NCBI RefSeq assembly: GCF_014635325.1
Contig: NZ_BMCT01000008.1
Span: 186,001 to 250,000, forward strand
DNA from: Azorhizobium oxalatiphilum
Lineage (GTDB): Bacteria > Pseudomonadota > Alphaproteobacteria > Rhizobiales > Xanthobacteraceae
Direction of reading: 5' to 3'
DNA: 64,000 bases
Shown here one piece after another: positions 8,806-17,177 of this stretch (its first letter is position 1; each line of letters begins with the position of its first letter). Both the position numbers and the translations under genes were made by a program. The notes under the pieces are model-generated. The model was not told the origin of the DNA, searched no databases, and saw only the letters and a list, made by a program, of their open reading frames with translations.

Positions 8806-9603
8806 ATGGCACCAAATGAGCAGCGTCCGGTTTCCGTCGGGCTTTTCGTCACCTGCCTCGTGGACACCCAGCGTCCCAGCGTCGGCTTTGCCGCCGTGCG
8901 CCTGCTGGAGGCCGCCGGCTGCACGGTGAGCGTGCCCCGCCAGACCTGCTGCGGGCAGCCCGCCTTCAATTCCGGCGACCGCACCACCACGCGGGCGCTG
9001 GCCGAGCAGATGATCGCCGCCTTCGAGACCTTCGATTACGTGGTGGCGCCTTCCGGCTCCTGCGCCGGCATGATCAGGACCCATTATCCCGAGCTGTTCG
9101 TGGGCGAGCCGGACTGGATGCCGCGCGTGGAGCGCTTCTGCGCCAAAGTGCACGAGCTGGTGTCCTTCCTCGCCGACGTGCGCGGCGTGACCCATGTGAC
9201 CGCCGCCTATGACGGCACCGTCACCTATCACGACAGCTGCTCGGGCCTGCGGGAACTGGGCATCCAGGCCCAGCCGCGCCGGCTGCTGGCGAGCGTCGAG
9301 GGCCTCACCGTGGCGGAGATGCCGGACAGCGATGTGTGCTGCGGCTTCGGCGGCACCTTCTGCGTGAAGTATCCCGACGTCTCCAACGCCATCGTGGAGA
9401 AGAAGGCCGCCAACATCCTCGCCAGCGGGGCGGATACGCTACTGGCGGGTGATCTCGGCTGCCTCATGAACATGGCCGGAAAGCTCCAGCGCGAGGGCCG
9501 CACCATCCGCGTGCGCCATGTGGCCGAGGTGCTGGCAGGCATCGGCGACACGCCGCCCATCGGCCAGCCGAAGCCGCAAAGCGTGGAGGGGAGGAAGTCG
9601 TGA
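8806..9603 (+). CDS. lutA: L-lactate utilisation protein LutA ((Fe-S)-binding, CCG domains)
   Basis: 265-residue protein with two cysteine-rich CCG domains (RQTCCGQPAFNSGD and VCCGFGGTFCVKYPD), the hallmark of the LutA/LldE subunit of the three-part, FAD-independent L-lactate oxidase complex. ATG 8806 is selected because the conserved family start (VGLFVTCLVD) follows directly. Its stop overlaps the GTG of lutB by 3 bases, indicating translational coupling. Confidence 0.93.
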   Translation: MAPNEQRPVSVGLFVTCLVDTQRPSVGFAAVRLLEAAGCTVSVPRQTCCGQPAFNSGDRTTTRALAEQMIAAFETFDYVVAPSGSCAGMIRTHYPELFVGEPDWMPRVERFCAKVHELVSFLADVRGVTHVTAAYDGTVTYHDSCSGLRELGIQAQPRRLLASVEGLTVAEMPDSDVCCGFGGTFCVKYPDVSNAIVEKKAANILASGADTLLAGDLGCLMNMAGKLQREGRTIRVRHVAEVLAGIGDTPPIGQPKPQSVEGRKS

Positions 9604-11027
9604 GCGTCCACATCACTTCTCCCCAGTTCAAGCAGAACGCCCGCGAGGCGCTGGCCGACCAGCCGCTGCAGAAGGCGCTGGCCAAGGTGGGGCCGGGCTT
9701 CATCGGCAAGCGCGCGGCGGCGGCCGAGAAGCTGCCGGAGTTCGAGGCCCTGCGCGACAGCGCGCGGGACATCAAGAACCACACGCTGGCCCATCTCGAC
9801 CTCTACATGGAGCGCTTCGAGGAGAAGGCCCGCGCCGCCGGCGGCCATGTGCATTTCGCGGTGGATGCGGCCGAGGCGCGCAACATCATTCTCGGGATCT
9901 GCCGCGATCTCGGCGCGAAGACCGTGACCAAGGGGAAGAGCATGATCTCCGAGGAGATCGGGCTCAACGACCATCTGGAGGCCAACGGCATCCAGCCGGT
10001 GGAGACGGATCTGGGCGAGTATCTGATCCAGATCCGTGGCGAGGGGCCGTCCCACATCATCGCGCCCGCCATCCACCTCAACAAGGAGCAGGTGGAAGCC
10101 GATTTCCGCCGCGTGCATGCGGACCTGCCGCCGGAGCGCAATCTCTCCGAGCCCACCGCGCTCCTGGCCGAAGCGCGCGGAAAACTGCGCGAGAAGTTTC
10201 TGGCCGCCGACGTGGGCATCACCGGCGCGAACTTCCTGGTGGCGGAGACGGGCACGTCCATCATCGTCACCAATGAGGGCAATGGCGATCTCACCCAGAC
10301 CTTGCCCAAGGCACACATCGTGCTGGCCTCCATCGAGAAGCTGGTGCCGACGCTGGAGGACGTGAGCCAGCTCCTGCGCGTGCTCGCCCGTTCGGCGACG
10401 GGGCAGGAGATGAGCGTCTACACCACCTTCTCCACCGGCCCCCGCCGCGCCGAGGATCCCGACGGGCCGGGTGATTATCACGTGGTCATTCTCGACAACG
10501 GTCGTTCCGGCATGCTGGCCGGGCAGTTGCGCGAGATGCTGCGCTGCATCCGCTGCGGCGCCTGCATGAACCATTGCCCGGTCTATCATGCGGTGGGCGG
10601 GCATGCGTATGGCTGGGTCTATCCCGGCCCCATGGGATCGGTGCTCACCCCCTCCCTCATCGGCGTGGAGAAGGGGCGGAACCTGCCCAACGCCTCCACC
10701 TTCTGCGGCCGCTGCGAGGAGGTGTGCCCGGTGCGCATCCCGCTGCCGAAGCTGATGCGGCACTGGCGGGAGAAGGAGTTCGAGCGGCATCTGATGCCTG
10801 CCACCCAGCGCACCGGACTGGCCGTCTGGTCCTTCTTGGCCCGGCGCGGCTGGCTCTACCGGCCGATGACGCGCATGGCCATGGCCATGCTCGCGCTGGT
10901 TGGAAAGTCGAAGGGACGCTTTTCAAAGCTTCCTTTGGCGGGCGGATGGACGCAATATCGGGACTTTCCGGCGCCCGAGGGCGATACCTTCCAGGCCCAG
11001 TGGGCCGCACGGAAGAACGTCCGCTAA
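9600..11027 (+). CDS. lutB: L-lactate utilisation iron-sulfur protein LutB
   Basis: 475-residue LutB/LldF. N-terminal LUD domain (GKSMISEEIGLNDHLEANGIQPVETDLGEYLIQ) followed by a 2x[4Fe-4S] ferredoxin-like region: CIRCGACMNHCPVY (about residue 316) and CGRCEEVCPVRIPLPKL (about 367), then a basic C-terminal segment. Electron-transfer core of the lactate oxidation complex. GTG start at 9600 inside the lutA stop (GTGA overlap). The C-terminal WTQYRDFPAPEGDTFQ stretch is common in the family. Confidence 0.94.
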   Translation: MSVHITSPQFKQNAREALADQPLQKALAKVGPGFIGKRAAAAEKLPEFEALRDSARDIKNHTLAHLDLYMERFEEKARAAGGHVHFAVDAAEARNIILGICRDLGAKTVTKGKSMISEEIGLNDHLEANGIQPVETDLGEYLIQIRGEGPSHIIAPAIHLNKEQVEADFRRVHADLPPERNLSEPTALLAEARGKLREKFLAADVGITGANFLVAETGTSIIVTNEGNGDLTQTLPKAHIVLASIEKLVPTLEDVSQLLRVLARSATGQEMSVYTTFSTGPRRAEDPDGPGDYHVVILDNGRSGMLAGQLREMLRCIRCGACMNHCPVYHAVGGHAYGWVYPGPMGSVLTPSLIGVEKGRNLPNASTFCGRCEEVCPVRIPLPKLMRHWREKEFERHLMPATQRTGLAVWSFLARRGWLYRPMTRMAMAMLALVGKSKGRFSKLPLAGGWTQYRDFPAPEGDTFQAQWAARKNVR

Positions 11028-11144
11028 GGCCAGACCGGCAGAAGCGTTCGTCGCTTCTGCGTCGGGAATGGCAATAGACAGGAGGCCGGAGCCGTTCCGC
11101 GCAGTGCGGAAAGGGTCCGGGAAGCGCCCCAAAACATAACAAGA

Positions 11145-11163
11145 GCGCCTGCTCAGCAGGCGC
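11145..11163. promoter_or_regulatory. 19-bp palindrome upstream of lutC
   Basis: GCGCCTGCT-C-AGCAGGCGC, a perfect inverted repeat with a one-base centre in the 164-bp lutB-lutC gap, 29 bp before the lutC start. No T-run follows, so it is not a standard intrinsic terminator. It may be an operator or an RNA hairpin that adjusts lutC expression relative to lutAB. Confidence 0.35.
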
Positions 11164-11191
11164 GTCAGCAGATTTTCGGAGACACCGCCAA

Positions 11192-11872
11192 GTGACCTCC
11201 TCCCGTGACGTCCTTTTCGCCTCGATTCGCACGGCCCTTGGGGTCAGTGGCGCCGAGGCGCCCCGCCGGCAGGCGGTGGCAGACCGCATCTCCGGTCATC
11301 CGCGTGGCGTCATCCCCGCCCGCGCCGAGCTTCCGCCCGCAGGGCAGATCGCGCTGTTCAAGGAGATGGTGGAGGCGGCCGCCGCCACGCTGGTCCATCT
11401 TCCTGATGCGTCCGCCGTGCCGGCCGCGATCGCCGCCTATCTGCGCGCGCGCAACCTGCCGCTCAGCATCCTGCGCGGCGCCGATGCCCGCCTCGCCAAC
11501 CTGCCTTGGCAGAGCGAGCCCGCGCTCGACGTCTGGATCGGTCCCTCCGACGGACGGCAGCTGGCCGGCCTGTCCCATGCGTTCGGCGGCATCGCCGAGT
11601 CGGGCACGGTGGTGATGCTGTCCGGACCCGACAATCCGAGCACGCTGAACCTCCTGCCGGACCATCACCTCGTGGTGGTGAACGCCGCCGACGTCACCGG
11701 CACCTATGAGGAGGTGTGGGATCGCATCCGCACCCTCTACGGGCCGGGCACGCTGCCGCGCACGGTGAACTGGATCACCGGCCCCTCACGTTCCGCCGAT
11801 ATCGAGCAGACCCTGCTGCTGGGTGCCCATGGGCCGCGCAGCCTCCACGTCCTGCTCGTGGGTGACGCGTGA
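11192..11872 (+). CDS. lutC: L-lactate utilisation protein LutC (LUD domain)
   Basis: 226-residue LUD/YkgG-type protein, third subunit of the LutABC lactate oxidation system. The conserved core is visible: LVHLPDASAVPAAIAAYL, then SFGGIAESGTV-type (here HAFGGIAESGTVVML), NLLPDHHLVVV, and the C-terminal TGPSRSADIEQTLLLGAHGPRSLHVLLV. GTG start at 11192, with GGAG at 11178-11181. Its TGA overlaps the GTG of the next gene by 3 bases. Confidence 0.92.
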   Translation: MTSSRDVLFASIRTALGVSGAEAPRRQAVADRISGHPRGVIPARAELPPAGQIALFKEMVEAAAATLVHLPDASAVPAAIAAYLRARNLPLSILRGADARLANLPWQSEPALDVWIGPSDGRQLAGLSHAFGGIAESGTVVMLSGPDNPSTLNLLPDHHLVVVNAADVTGTYEEVWDRIRTLYGPGTLPRTVNWITGPSRSADIEQTLLLGAHGPRSLHVLLVGDA

Positions 11873-12504
11873 ACGCCCCCGTCGGTCCCCTGCGCAACAG
11901 GGTCGATCCCTTCGGCGACATCGCCGCCCATCCCGCCCGCGGCCTGCTCATGGGCAATCGCGGCGGGCGCATCCACGATCCGCGCACCCGCACGCTCACC
12001 GGGCGGGCCTGGGTCTCGCGGCAGTGGATCTGCTGCGCGCTCACCTTCCGCGACCGCCGCCGGGCGGTGATGGGGGAGGGCTATACGGAACTGTTCTTCC
12101 TCGACGAGGTGGTGGCCTTCGCCGCCGGCCACCGGCCGTGCTTCCAGTGCCGCCGCGCCGCCGCCGATGCCTTCGCCGCCGCATGGGCGAAGGGGGCCGG
12201 CACCCTGTCGCCGGGAGCGGGCGAGATGGACCGGCGGCTGCATGCCGAGCGGCTCATCGGCACCCGCCGCCGCCGTCATCCGCTGCGGCTCGGCACCTTG
12301 CCGGACGGCGCGGTGTTCGTGGGCGAGGAGGGGCCGGTGGCGGTGAAGGACGGCCGGCTGCTGCGCTGGAGCTTCAATGGCTGGAACGAGATGTCCAGCG
12401 GCCCCGGCCTGGAGGAAACCGTGCAGGTGCTCACTCCGCCCTCCATCCTCGGTGCGCTCGTGGGCGGCTACCAGCCGCTATGGCACCCGAGCGCGATGGT
12501 ATAA
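11869..12504 (+). CDS. Conserved hypothetical protein coupled to lutC (CxxC motif)
   Basis: 211-residue soluble protein whose family I do not recognise. It starts with GTG inside the lutC stop codon (GTGA), so it is translationally coupled to lutC and belongs to the lactate operon. A potential metal- or redox-binding segment HRPCFQCRRAAADAFAAAW is at about 84-102, following FLDEVVAFAAGHR; an Arg-rich stretch (HAERLIGTRRRRHPLR) and a Trp-rich C-terminal half (LLRWSFNGWNEM...YQPLWHPS) follow. No signal peptide or membrane segment. Function unknown; context suggests assembly or regulation of lactate oxidation. Confidence 0.8.
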   Translation: MNAPVGPLRNRVDPFGDIAAHPARGLLMGNRGGRIHDPRTRTLTGRAWVSRQWICCALTFRDRRRAVMGEGYTELFFLDEVVAFAAGHRPCFQCRRAAADAFAAAWAKGAGTLSPGAGEMDRRLHAERLIGTRRRRHPLRLGTLPDGAVFVGEEGPVAVKDGRLLRWSFNGWNEMSSGPGLEETVQVLTPPSILGALVGGYQPLWHPSAMV

Positions 12505-12647
12505 CCACGCGTCAGTGATGCGCGGCGGCAACGCTGCCGTGGAAAAACACACCTGAATGGTGGATGCGTGGGACCGCAGGTGTCGGTTCTGCGTTGCTCC
12601 CTGTTGCAAATGCCGTCAAAAAACGACGGACACATGACGGTGAGCCC

Positions 12648-13421
12648 ATGACGTTCCGCGCTTGTTTCTCGTTCCGCCCACGTTTCGCGTTTCCGCGTTT
12701 TCTCGTCCTGGCCTTCTCGGCCCTTCTCCTGTCCATCGCCATTCAGGGCAGCGCGTCCGCGCAGACAGGCCCGCGCGTCTATCTGATGCGCGGCCTCGCC
12801 AATGTCTTCTCGACGGGCATGGACACGCTGGCCGGGCAACTGCAGGCCAAGGGCATCCGCGCGGAAGTGTATGAATATGGCCAGTGGCAGGAACTGGCCA
12901 ATGATGCCGTGGCCTGGTCGCGCGCCAACCGCCGCGCGCCGGTGGTGATCGTCGGGCATTCGCTGGGCGCGGATGCGGCGATCCAGATGGCCGAGCGCAT
13001 GACCGCCATGGGCATTGCGCCCCGCCTCGTGGTCACGTTCGATCCGGTGGGCGTCACCACGGTGGGCCGTTCCGGCGGACGGTTCGTCAACATCTACCAG
13101 TCGAACAACGGCTTCGGTAAGGCCCTGACCAAGGGCCCCGGCTTCACCGGCACGCTGGTGAACCGCAACGAGAATGCCGCCTCCGCGCAGGGCATCGATC
13201 ATTTCAACATCGAGAAGGCGGAGGCCTTCCACCAGCAGGTGATCGCCATGGTGCGGGCGCTGTCGGCACGGCCCAAGCCCCGCCCGCAGCCGGCTCCGGT
13301 GGCCGATCCCGCCGCGCCGTCCGCGAGCCTAGGGGCCACCCCGGCCACGGCTTCGGCCGCTGGCCCGGCCGCCGAAAAGATCAGCGCCACGCCCGCCGCC
13401 ACGCCGGCGACGGCGCACTGA
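12648..13421 (+). CDS. Secreted alpha/beta-hydrolase (lipase-like), Pro/Ala-rich C-terminus
   Basis: 257-residue protein with a signal peptide (about residues 1-38, ending near SASAQ). The mature part has the nucleophile elbow VVIVGHSLGADAA, a candidate Asp in VVTFDPVGVT, and a candidate His in GIDHFNIEKAEAF, the order expected for the Ser-Asp-His triad. The last 40 residues are low-complexity Pro/Ala. Substrate unknown. The start ATG overlaps the stop of a six-codon reading frame beginning at 12634, probably by chance. Convergent with azlD, 6 bp apart. Confidence 0.75.
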   Translation: MTFRACFSFRPRFAFPRFLVLAFSALLLSIAIQGSASAQTGPRVYLMRGLANVFSTGMDTLAGQLQAKGIRAEVYEYGQWQELANDAVAWSRANRRAPVVIVGHSLGADAAIQMAERMTAMGIAPRLVVTFDPVGVTTVGRSGGRFVNIYQSNNGFGKALTKGPGFTGTLVNRNENAASAQGIDHFNIEKAEAFHQQVIAMVRALSARPKPRPQPAPVADPAAPSASLGATPATASAAGPAAEKISATPAATPATAH

Positions 13422-13427
13422 GCCTGT

Positions 13428-13733
13428 TCAGAGAACCGCCCGCAGCCCCGCCGCCACGGCGACGGCTGCGAGCACGGCGAAGAAGTCGCTCTTCGTCAGC
13501 TTGGTGATCACGAAGGCCACCAGCAGTCCTGCCGCCATGGCGATGTCGCCATGGGCGGCGGTGGGGGCGATGAGAGCCACCAGCACCGCGCCGGGAATGC
13601 AGTCGAGGATCTTCCGCACGCGCGGCGTCAGCGGGACGAGGCGCATCAGGAAGAAGCCGCTGACGCGGTTGAACATGGTGGTGGCCGTCATCACCAGAAT
13701 GGCGATGAGGGTCTGAGGGTCGATCTCAGTCAT
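13428..13733 (-). CDS. azlD: AzlD family branched-chain amino acid exporter subunit
   Basis: 101-residue protein with three to four hydrophobic helices, matching AzlD: LIAILVMTATTMFNRVSGFFLM, IPGAVLVALIAPTAA, AAGLLVAFVITKLTKSDFFAVLAAVAVAAGL. It works with AzlC as the small partner of a LIV-E-type exporter for branched-chain amino acids or analogues. The start ATG 13733 lies inside the end of azlC (8-bp overlap), so translation is coupled. Confidence 0.9.
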   Translation of the reverse strand: MTEIDPQTLIAILVMTATTMFNRVSGFFLMRLVPLTPRVRKILDCIPGAVLVALIAPTAAHGDIAMAAGLLVAFVITKLTKSDFFAVLAAVAVAAGLRAVL

Positions 13734-14433
13734 CGGCGTAACCGCCAGCCACCGCCCCGGCCAGCGCGCCGATGACGATGAACCACCAGCCCGGCACCAC
13801 ATAGGACGCGCCCACGGAAACAACGGCCGCCACGCCCCAGCTCACCGCCTGCCGCCGGCCCTTCCAGTTGGGCACCAGCATGGCGACGAAGAAGGCCGGC
13901 ACCACGAGGTCGATGGCAAAGACCTTCGGATCCGGAAGGCCGCCGCCGATCACCTGACCCGCAGCGCTCGCGACCACCCACAGCAGCCAGGTGACGATGC
14001 CCGAGCCGATGAAGAAGCCCACGTCGCTGCCGCCCTCGGAGCGATAGCGCATGGCGGCGGCCCAGTTGTTGTCCGCCATCAGCGTCAGCGAGAGATAGGC
14101 CTGCCAGCCGGGCAGTTGCCCGAGCCACGGCCGCATGGATGCCGACATGAGGAAATGGCGCATGTTGACCGCGAAGGTCAGCAGCGCCAACGCCAGCAGC
14201 GAGGCCGGGGTCCAGGTCTTGGTCCATCCTTCCAGCGCCACCATCTGCGCGAGGCCGGCGAAGACCAGCCCGCTGGAGAGGATGGTTTCGCCCAGCGAGA
14301 AGCCCTTCTGCGCCGCTGCCGCGCCGAAGGCCATGGCGAAGATGGCGAGGCCCGGCAGCAGCGGGACCATCACGCGCGCGCCCTCCATGAGGCCGGCGGT
14401 GCTGATGTAGGCGCGGGAGGTGGGCTGTGTCAT
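13726..14433 (-). CDS. azlC: AzlC family branched-chain amino acid exporter subunit
   Basis: 235-residue inner-membrane protein, AzlC/LIV-E large subunit. Characteristic segments: N-terminal PLLPGLAIFAMAFGAAAAQKGFS, AGLAQMVALE, LTFAVNMRHFLMSASMRPWL, LSLTLMADNNWAAAM. Multiple hydrophobic helices follow to the C-terminus. Read from an ATG at 14433. The LysR gene lies just upstream on the same strand (138-bp gap) and could regulate it. Confidence 0.92.
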   Translation of the reverse strand: MTQPTSRAYISTAGLMEGARVMVPLLPGLAIFAMAFGAAAAQKGFSLGETILSSGLVFAGLAQMVALEGWTKTWTPASLLALALLTFAVNMRHFLMSASMRPWLGQLPGWQAYLSLTLMADNNWAAAMRYRSEGGSDVGFFIGSGIVTWLLWVVASAAGQVIGGGLPDPKVFAIDLVVPAFFVAMLVPNWKGRRQAVSWGVAAVVSVGASYVVPGWWFIVIGALAGAVAGGYADD

Positions 14434-14570
14434 GGCCTGGATATCATGGCCTGCGTGTCATGCGTCGCCGACGGGAGGGCTGTTTCGCTTATGCCCGAGC
14501 GTCAGGGAAGCGCCAACCCGATTTCGCGCATGGGCGCGCGGGCAGTTATGGCGTTTGCGCCGGGTGTCGC

Positions 14571-15566
14571 TCAGGCTCCCGGCGGCGGCTCGAACAGATG
14601 CTCCAGCCCCGCATCCCACGGCGGCACCGAGCCATAGAGCGCGGCCAGATGATCGATGAAGACGCGCACCTTCTGCGGCAGGAAGCGGCGCGAGGGATAG
14701 ACCGCGAACACGCCCACCCGGTGCGAGGCGCGATAGGCCGGCAGCACCACCTGAAGCGCGCCGGAACTCAGCTCCGGCCCCACGTCCCAGGTTGAGCGCA
14801 ACGCGATGCCGACGCCGGCCAGCACCGCCTCGCGCACCACCTCGTTGGAATTGGTGCGCAGCGTGCTGTGCACGCGCTGCGTCACCGGCCCGTCCGGCCC
14901 CTGCAGGCGCCACGGATCCTGGCTGTGGGTGGCGAGCAGAACGTGATCGGAGAGATCGGCAAAGGTCTTCGGCTCGCCTGCGCGGTCGAGATAGGCCGGG
15001 GTGGCGCACAGCACCCGGTGCACGGGCGCGAGGCGGCGGGCGACAAGGCTGGAATCGTTGAGGTCCGCGATGCGGACCGCGATGTCGAAGCCGTCGCCGA
15101 CGATGTCCACGAAGGCATCAGACAGTTCGAGATCCACCGTCAGTTCCGGATTGGCATCCAGCAGCGAGCCCAGATGGGGCGCGATGTGCAGCCGCCCGAA
15201 CGAGGTGGGGGCGGACACCCGCAGCAGGCCGCGCGCATCGGAGGTGCGGCGGGCGAGCTGGCTCTCGGCTTCCTCCACGGAGGCTAGGATGGCCACCACC
15301 CGGTCATAGAGGCCCTGACCGGCTTCCGTGAGCGTGACCTTGCGGGTGGTGCGCTGGAACAGGCGGGTGCCGAGGCGCTCCTCAAGCTTCTGAACGCGCT
15401 TGGAAACCACCGGCGGCGACAGCCCAAGCTCACGCCCGGCGGCGGACAATCCCCCCGCCGTGACAATGCGCGCGAAAATCTCCAGATCGGCGAGGTTGCC
15501 GATCAGGGGGCGCACCTCCCCGGTGGGGCGGCGGGAGGCAGGAGGATCGCGGCGGATTGTTTCCAT
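14571..15566 (-). CDS. LysR-family transcriptional regulator
   Basis: 331 residues from ATG 15566 (a longer frame starts at 15602). N-terminal helix-turn-helix LADLEIFARIVTAGGLSAAGRELGLSPPVVSKRVQKLEERLGTRLFQRTTRKVTLT, then a periplasmic-binding-like effector domain (LLRVSAPTSFGRLHIAPHLGSLL...). The helix-turn-helix reads PPVVSKRVQKLE like the CrgA/AaeR-type subgroup. Divergent from glcD across about 100 bp, so it is a candidate regulator of glycolate oxidation, although E. coli uses the GntR-type GlcC for that; it could equally act on azlCD. Confidence 0.9.
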   Translation of the reverse strand: METIRRDPPASRRPTGEVRPLIGNLADLEIFARIVTAGGLSAAGRELGLSPPVVSKRVQKLEERLGTRLFQRTTRKVTLTEAGQGLYDRVVAILASVEEAESQLARRTSDARGLLRVSAPTSFGRLHIAPHLGSLLDANPELTVDLELSDAFVDIVGDGFDIAVRIADLNDSSLVARRLAPVHRVLCATPAYLDRAGEPKTFADLSDHVLLATHSQDPWRLQGPDGPVTQRVHSTLRTNSNEVVREAVLAGVGIALRSTWDVGPELSSGALQVVLPAYRASHRVGVFAVYPSRRFLPQKVRVFIDHLAALYGSVPPWDAGLEHLFEPPPGA

Positions 15567-15668
15567 GGCTGCATTTATTTTCGCCGCAGCGGCAATAATC
15601 AATCCCGGATTTTTGCATCAAACCGATTATAGTCGCCTCTAACGAGAAATGTTCTAGGGAAGACCGCC

Positions 15669-17162
15669 ATGACGGGCCTCAGGCTGCCGGAAGCGGATGC
15701 GGGTGTATTGGCCCGCCGGGAGGAGATTGTCGCAGCCCTGCGCGGCATCGTGCCGGGCGAGGGGGTCATCGACCGCGAACGCGAGATGCGCCCGTATGAG
15801 TCCGACGGTCTGACCGCTTATCGGCAGCTGCCCCTCGTGGTGGTGCTGCCCTCCAACACCGAGCAGGTCTCGCAGGTTCTGCGCTATTGCCACGCGAACG
15901 GCATCCGGGTGGTGCCGCGCGGGGCGGGCACGTCCCTCTCCGGTGGTGCGCTGCCGCTCAGCGATGCGGTGCTGCTCGGCATGGGCAAGTTCAACCGCGT
16001 GCTGGACATCGATTTTCCCAACCGCTGCGCCGTGGCGCAGCCGGGCGTCACCAACCTCGGCATCACCAAAGCGGTGGAGCATGAGGGCTTCTATTACGCC
16101 CCCGACCCCTCCTCGCAGATCGCCTGCACCATCGGCGGCAATGTGGGCGAGAATTCCGGCGGCGTGCACTGCCTGAAATACGGGCTCACCACCAACAATG
16201 TGCTGGGTGTGGAGCTGGTGCTCATCACTGGCGAGGTGGTGCGGCTCGGCGGCAAGCATCTGGATGCGGGCGGGCTGGAGCTGCTCAGCGTCATCATCGG
16301 CTCCGAGGGGCTTCTGGGCGTGGTGACGGAAGTCACCGTGCGCCTCCTGAAGAAGCCGGACACCGCCCGCGCCGTGCTGGTGGGCTTCCCCACCTCCGAG
16401 GATGCGGGCGAGTGCGTGGCGCGCACCATCGGCGCGGGCATCATCCCGGCCGGCATCGAGATGATGGACAGGGACGCCATTGCCGCTGCCGAGGCATTCG
16501 TGAACGTCGGCTATCCGCTCGATGTTGAAGCCTTGCTCATCATCGAGCTGGATGGACCGGAGGCGGAATGCGCGCATCTGCTGGGCGAAGTCTCGGCGAT
16601 CGCCCAGGGCTGCAACGCCACCACGCTGCGGGTGTCCAACAGCGAGGAGGAGCGGCTCGGCTTCTGGGCCGGGCGCAAGGCGGCCTTCCCGGCGGTGGGG
16701 CGCATCTCGCCGGACTATCTGTGCATGGACGGCACCATCCCGCGCAAGGCGCTGCCGCTGGTGCTCTCGCGCATGCGCGAACTCTCCGAGAAGCACGGTC
16801 TGCGCTGCGCCAACGTCTTCCATGCGGGCGACGGCAATCTGCACCCGCTCATCCTCTATGACGCCAACAAGGGCGAGATGGACGCGGCGGAGGAATTCGG
16901 CGCCGACATCCTGCGCCTGTGCGTGGAGGTGGGCGGCGTGCTCACCGGCGAGCACGGGGTGGGCGTCGAGAAGCGCGATCTCATGCCGGAGATGTTCGAC
17001 GAGGTGGACCTCGCCCATCAGCAGCGTCTGAAATGCGCTTTCGATGCTGAGGGTCTGCTCAATCCCGGCAAGGTATTTCCGACCCTGCATCGCTGCGCCG
17101 AGCTTGGCCGCATGCATGTGAGCGGCGGCCAGTTGCCGTTCCCCGATCTTCCCCGTTTCTGA
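15669..17162 (+). CDS. glcD: Glycolate oxidase, FAD-linked subunit GlcD
   Basis: 497-residue FAD-binding (PCMH) oxidoreductase. FAD-binding segment: VVVLPSNTEQVSQVLRYCHANGIRVVPRGAGTSLSGGALPL and NVGENSGGVHCLKYGLTTNNVLGVELVL; C-terminal FAD-oxidase domain with NVFHAGDGNLHPLILYD and GGVLTGEHGVGVEKRDLM. Oxidises glycolate to glyoxylate with GlcE and GlcF. It is followed 15 bp later by glcE. Typical length. Confidence 0.95.
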   Translation: MTGLRLPEADAGVLARREEIVAALRGIVPGEGVIDREREMRPYESDGLTAYRQLPLVVVLPSNTEQVSQVLRYCHANGIRVVPRGAGTSLSGGALPLSDAVLLGMGKFNRVLDIDFPNRCAVAQPGVTNLGITKAVEHEGFYYAPDPSSQIACTIGGNVGENSGGVHCLKYGLTTNNVLGVELVLITGEVVRLGGKHLDAGGLELLSVIIGSEGLLGVVTEVTVRLLKKPDTARAVLVGFPTSEDAGECVARTIGAGIIPAGIEMMDRDAIAAAEAFVNVGYPLDVEALLIIELDGPEAECAHLLGEVSAIAQGCNATTLRVSNSEEERLGFWAGRKAAFPAVGRISPDYLCMDGTIPRKALPLVLSRMRELSEKHGLRCANVFHAGDGNLHPLILYDANKGEMDAAEEFGADILRLCVEVGGVLTGEHGVGVEKRDLMPEMFDEVDLAHQQRLKCAFDAEGLLNPGKVFPTLHRCAELGRMHVSGGQLPFPDLPRF

Positions 17163-17177
17163 AGCATCAGGCGCGTT

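Noticed and set aside
12634-12651. Six-codon upstream reading frame overlapping the hydrolase start
   Set aside because: ATGACGGTGAGCCCATGA has no strong ribosome site of its own and no conserved leader feature. Probably chance.
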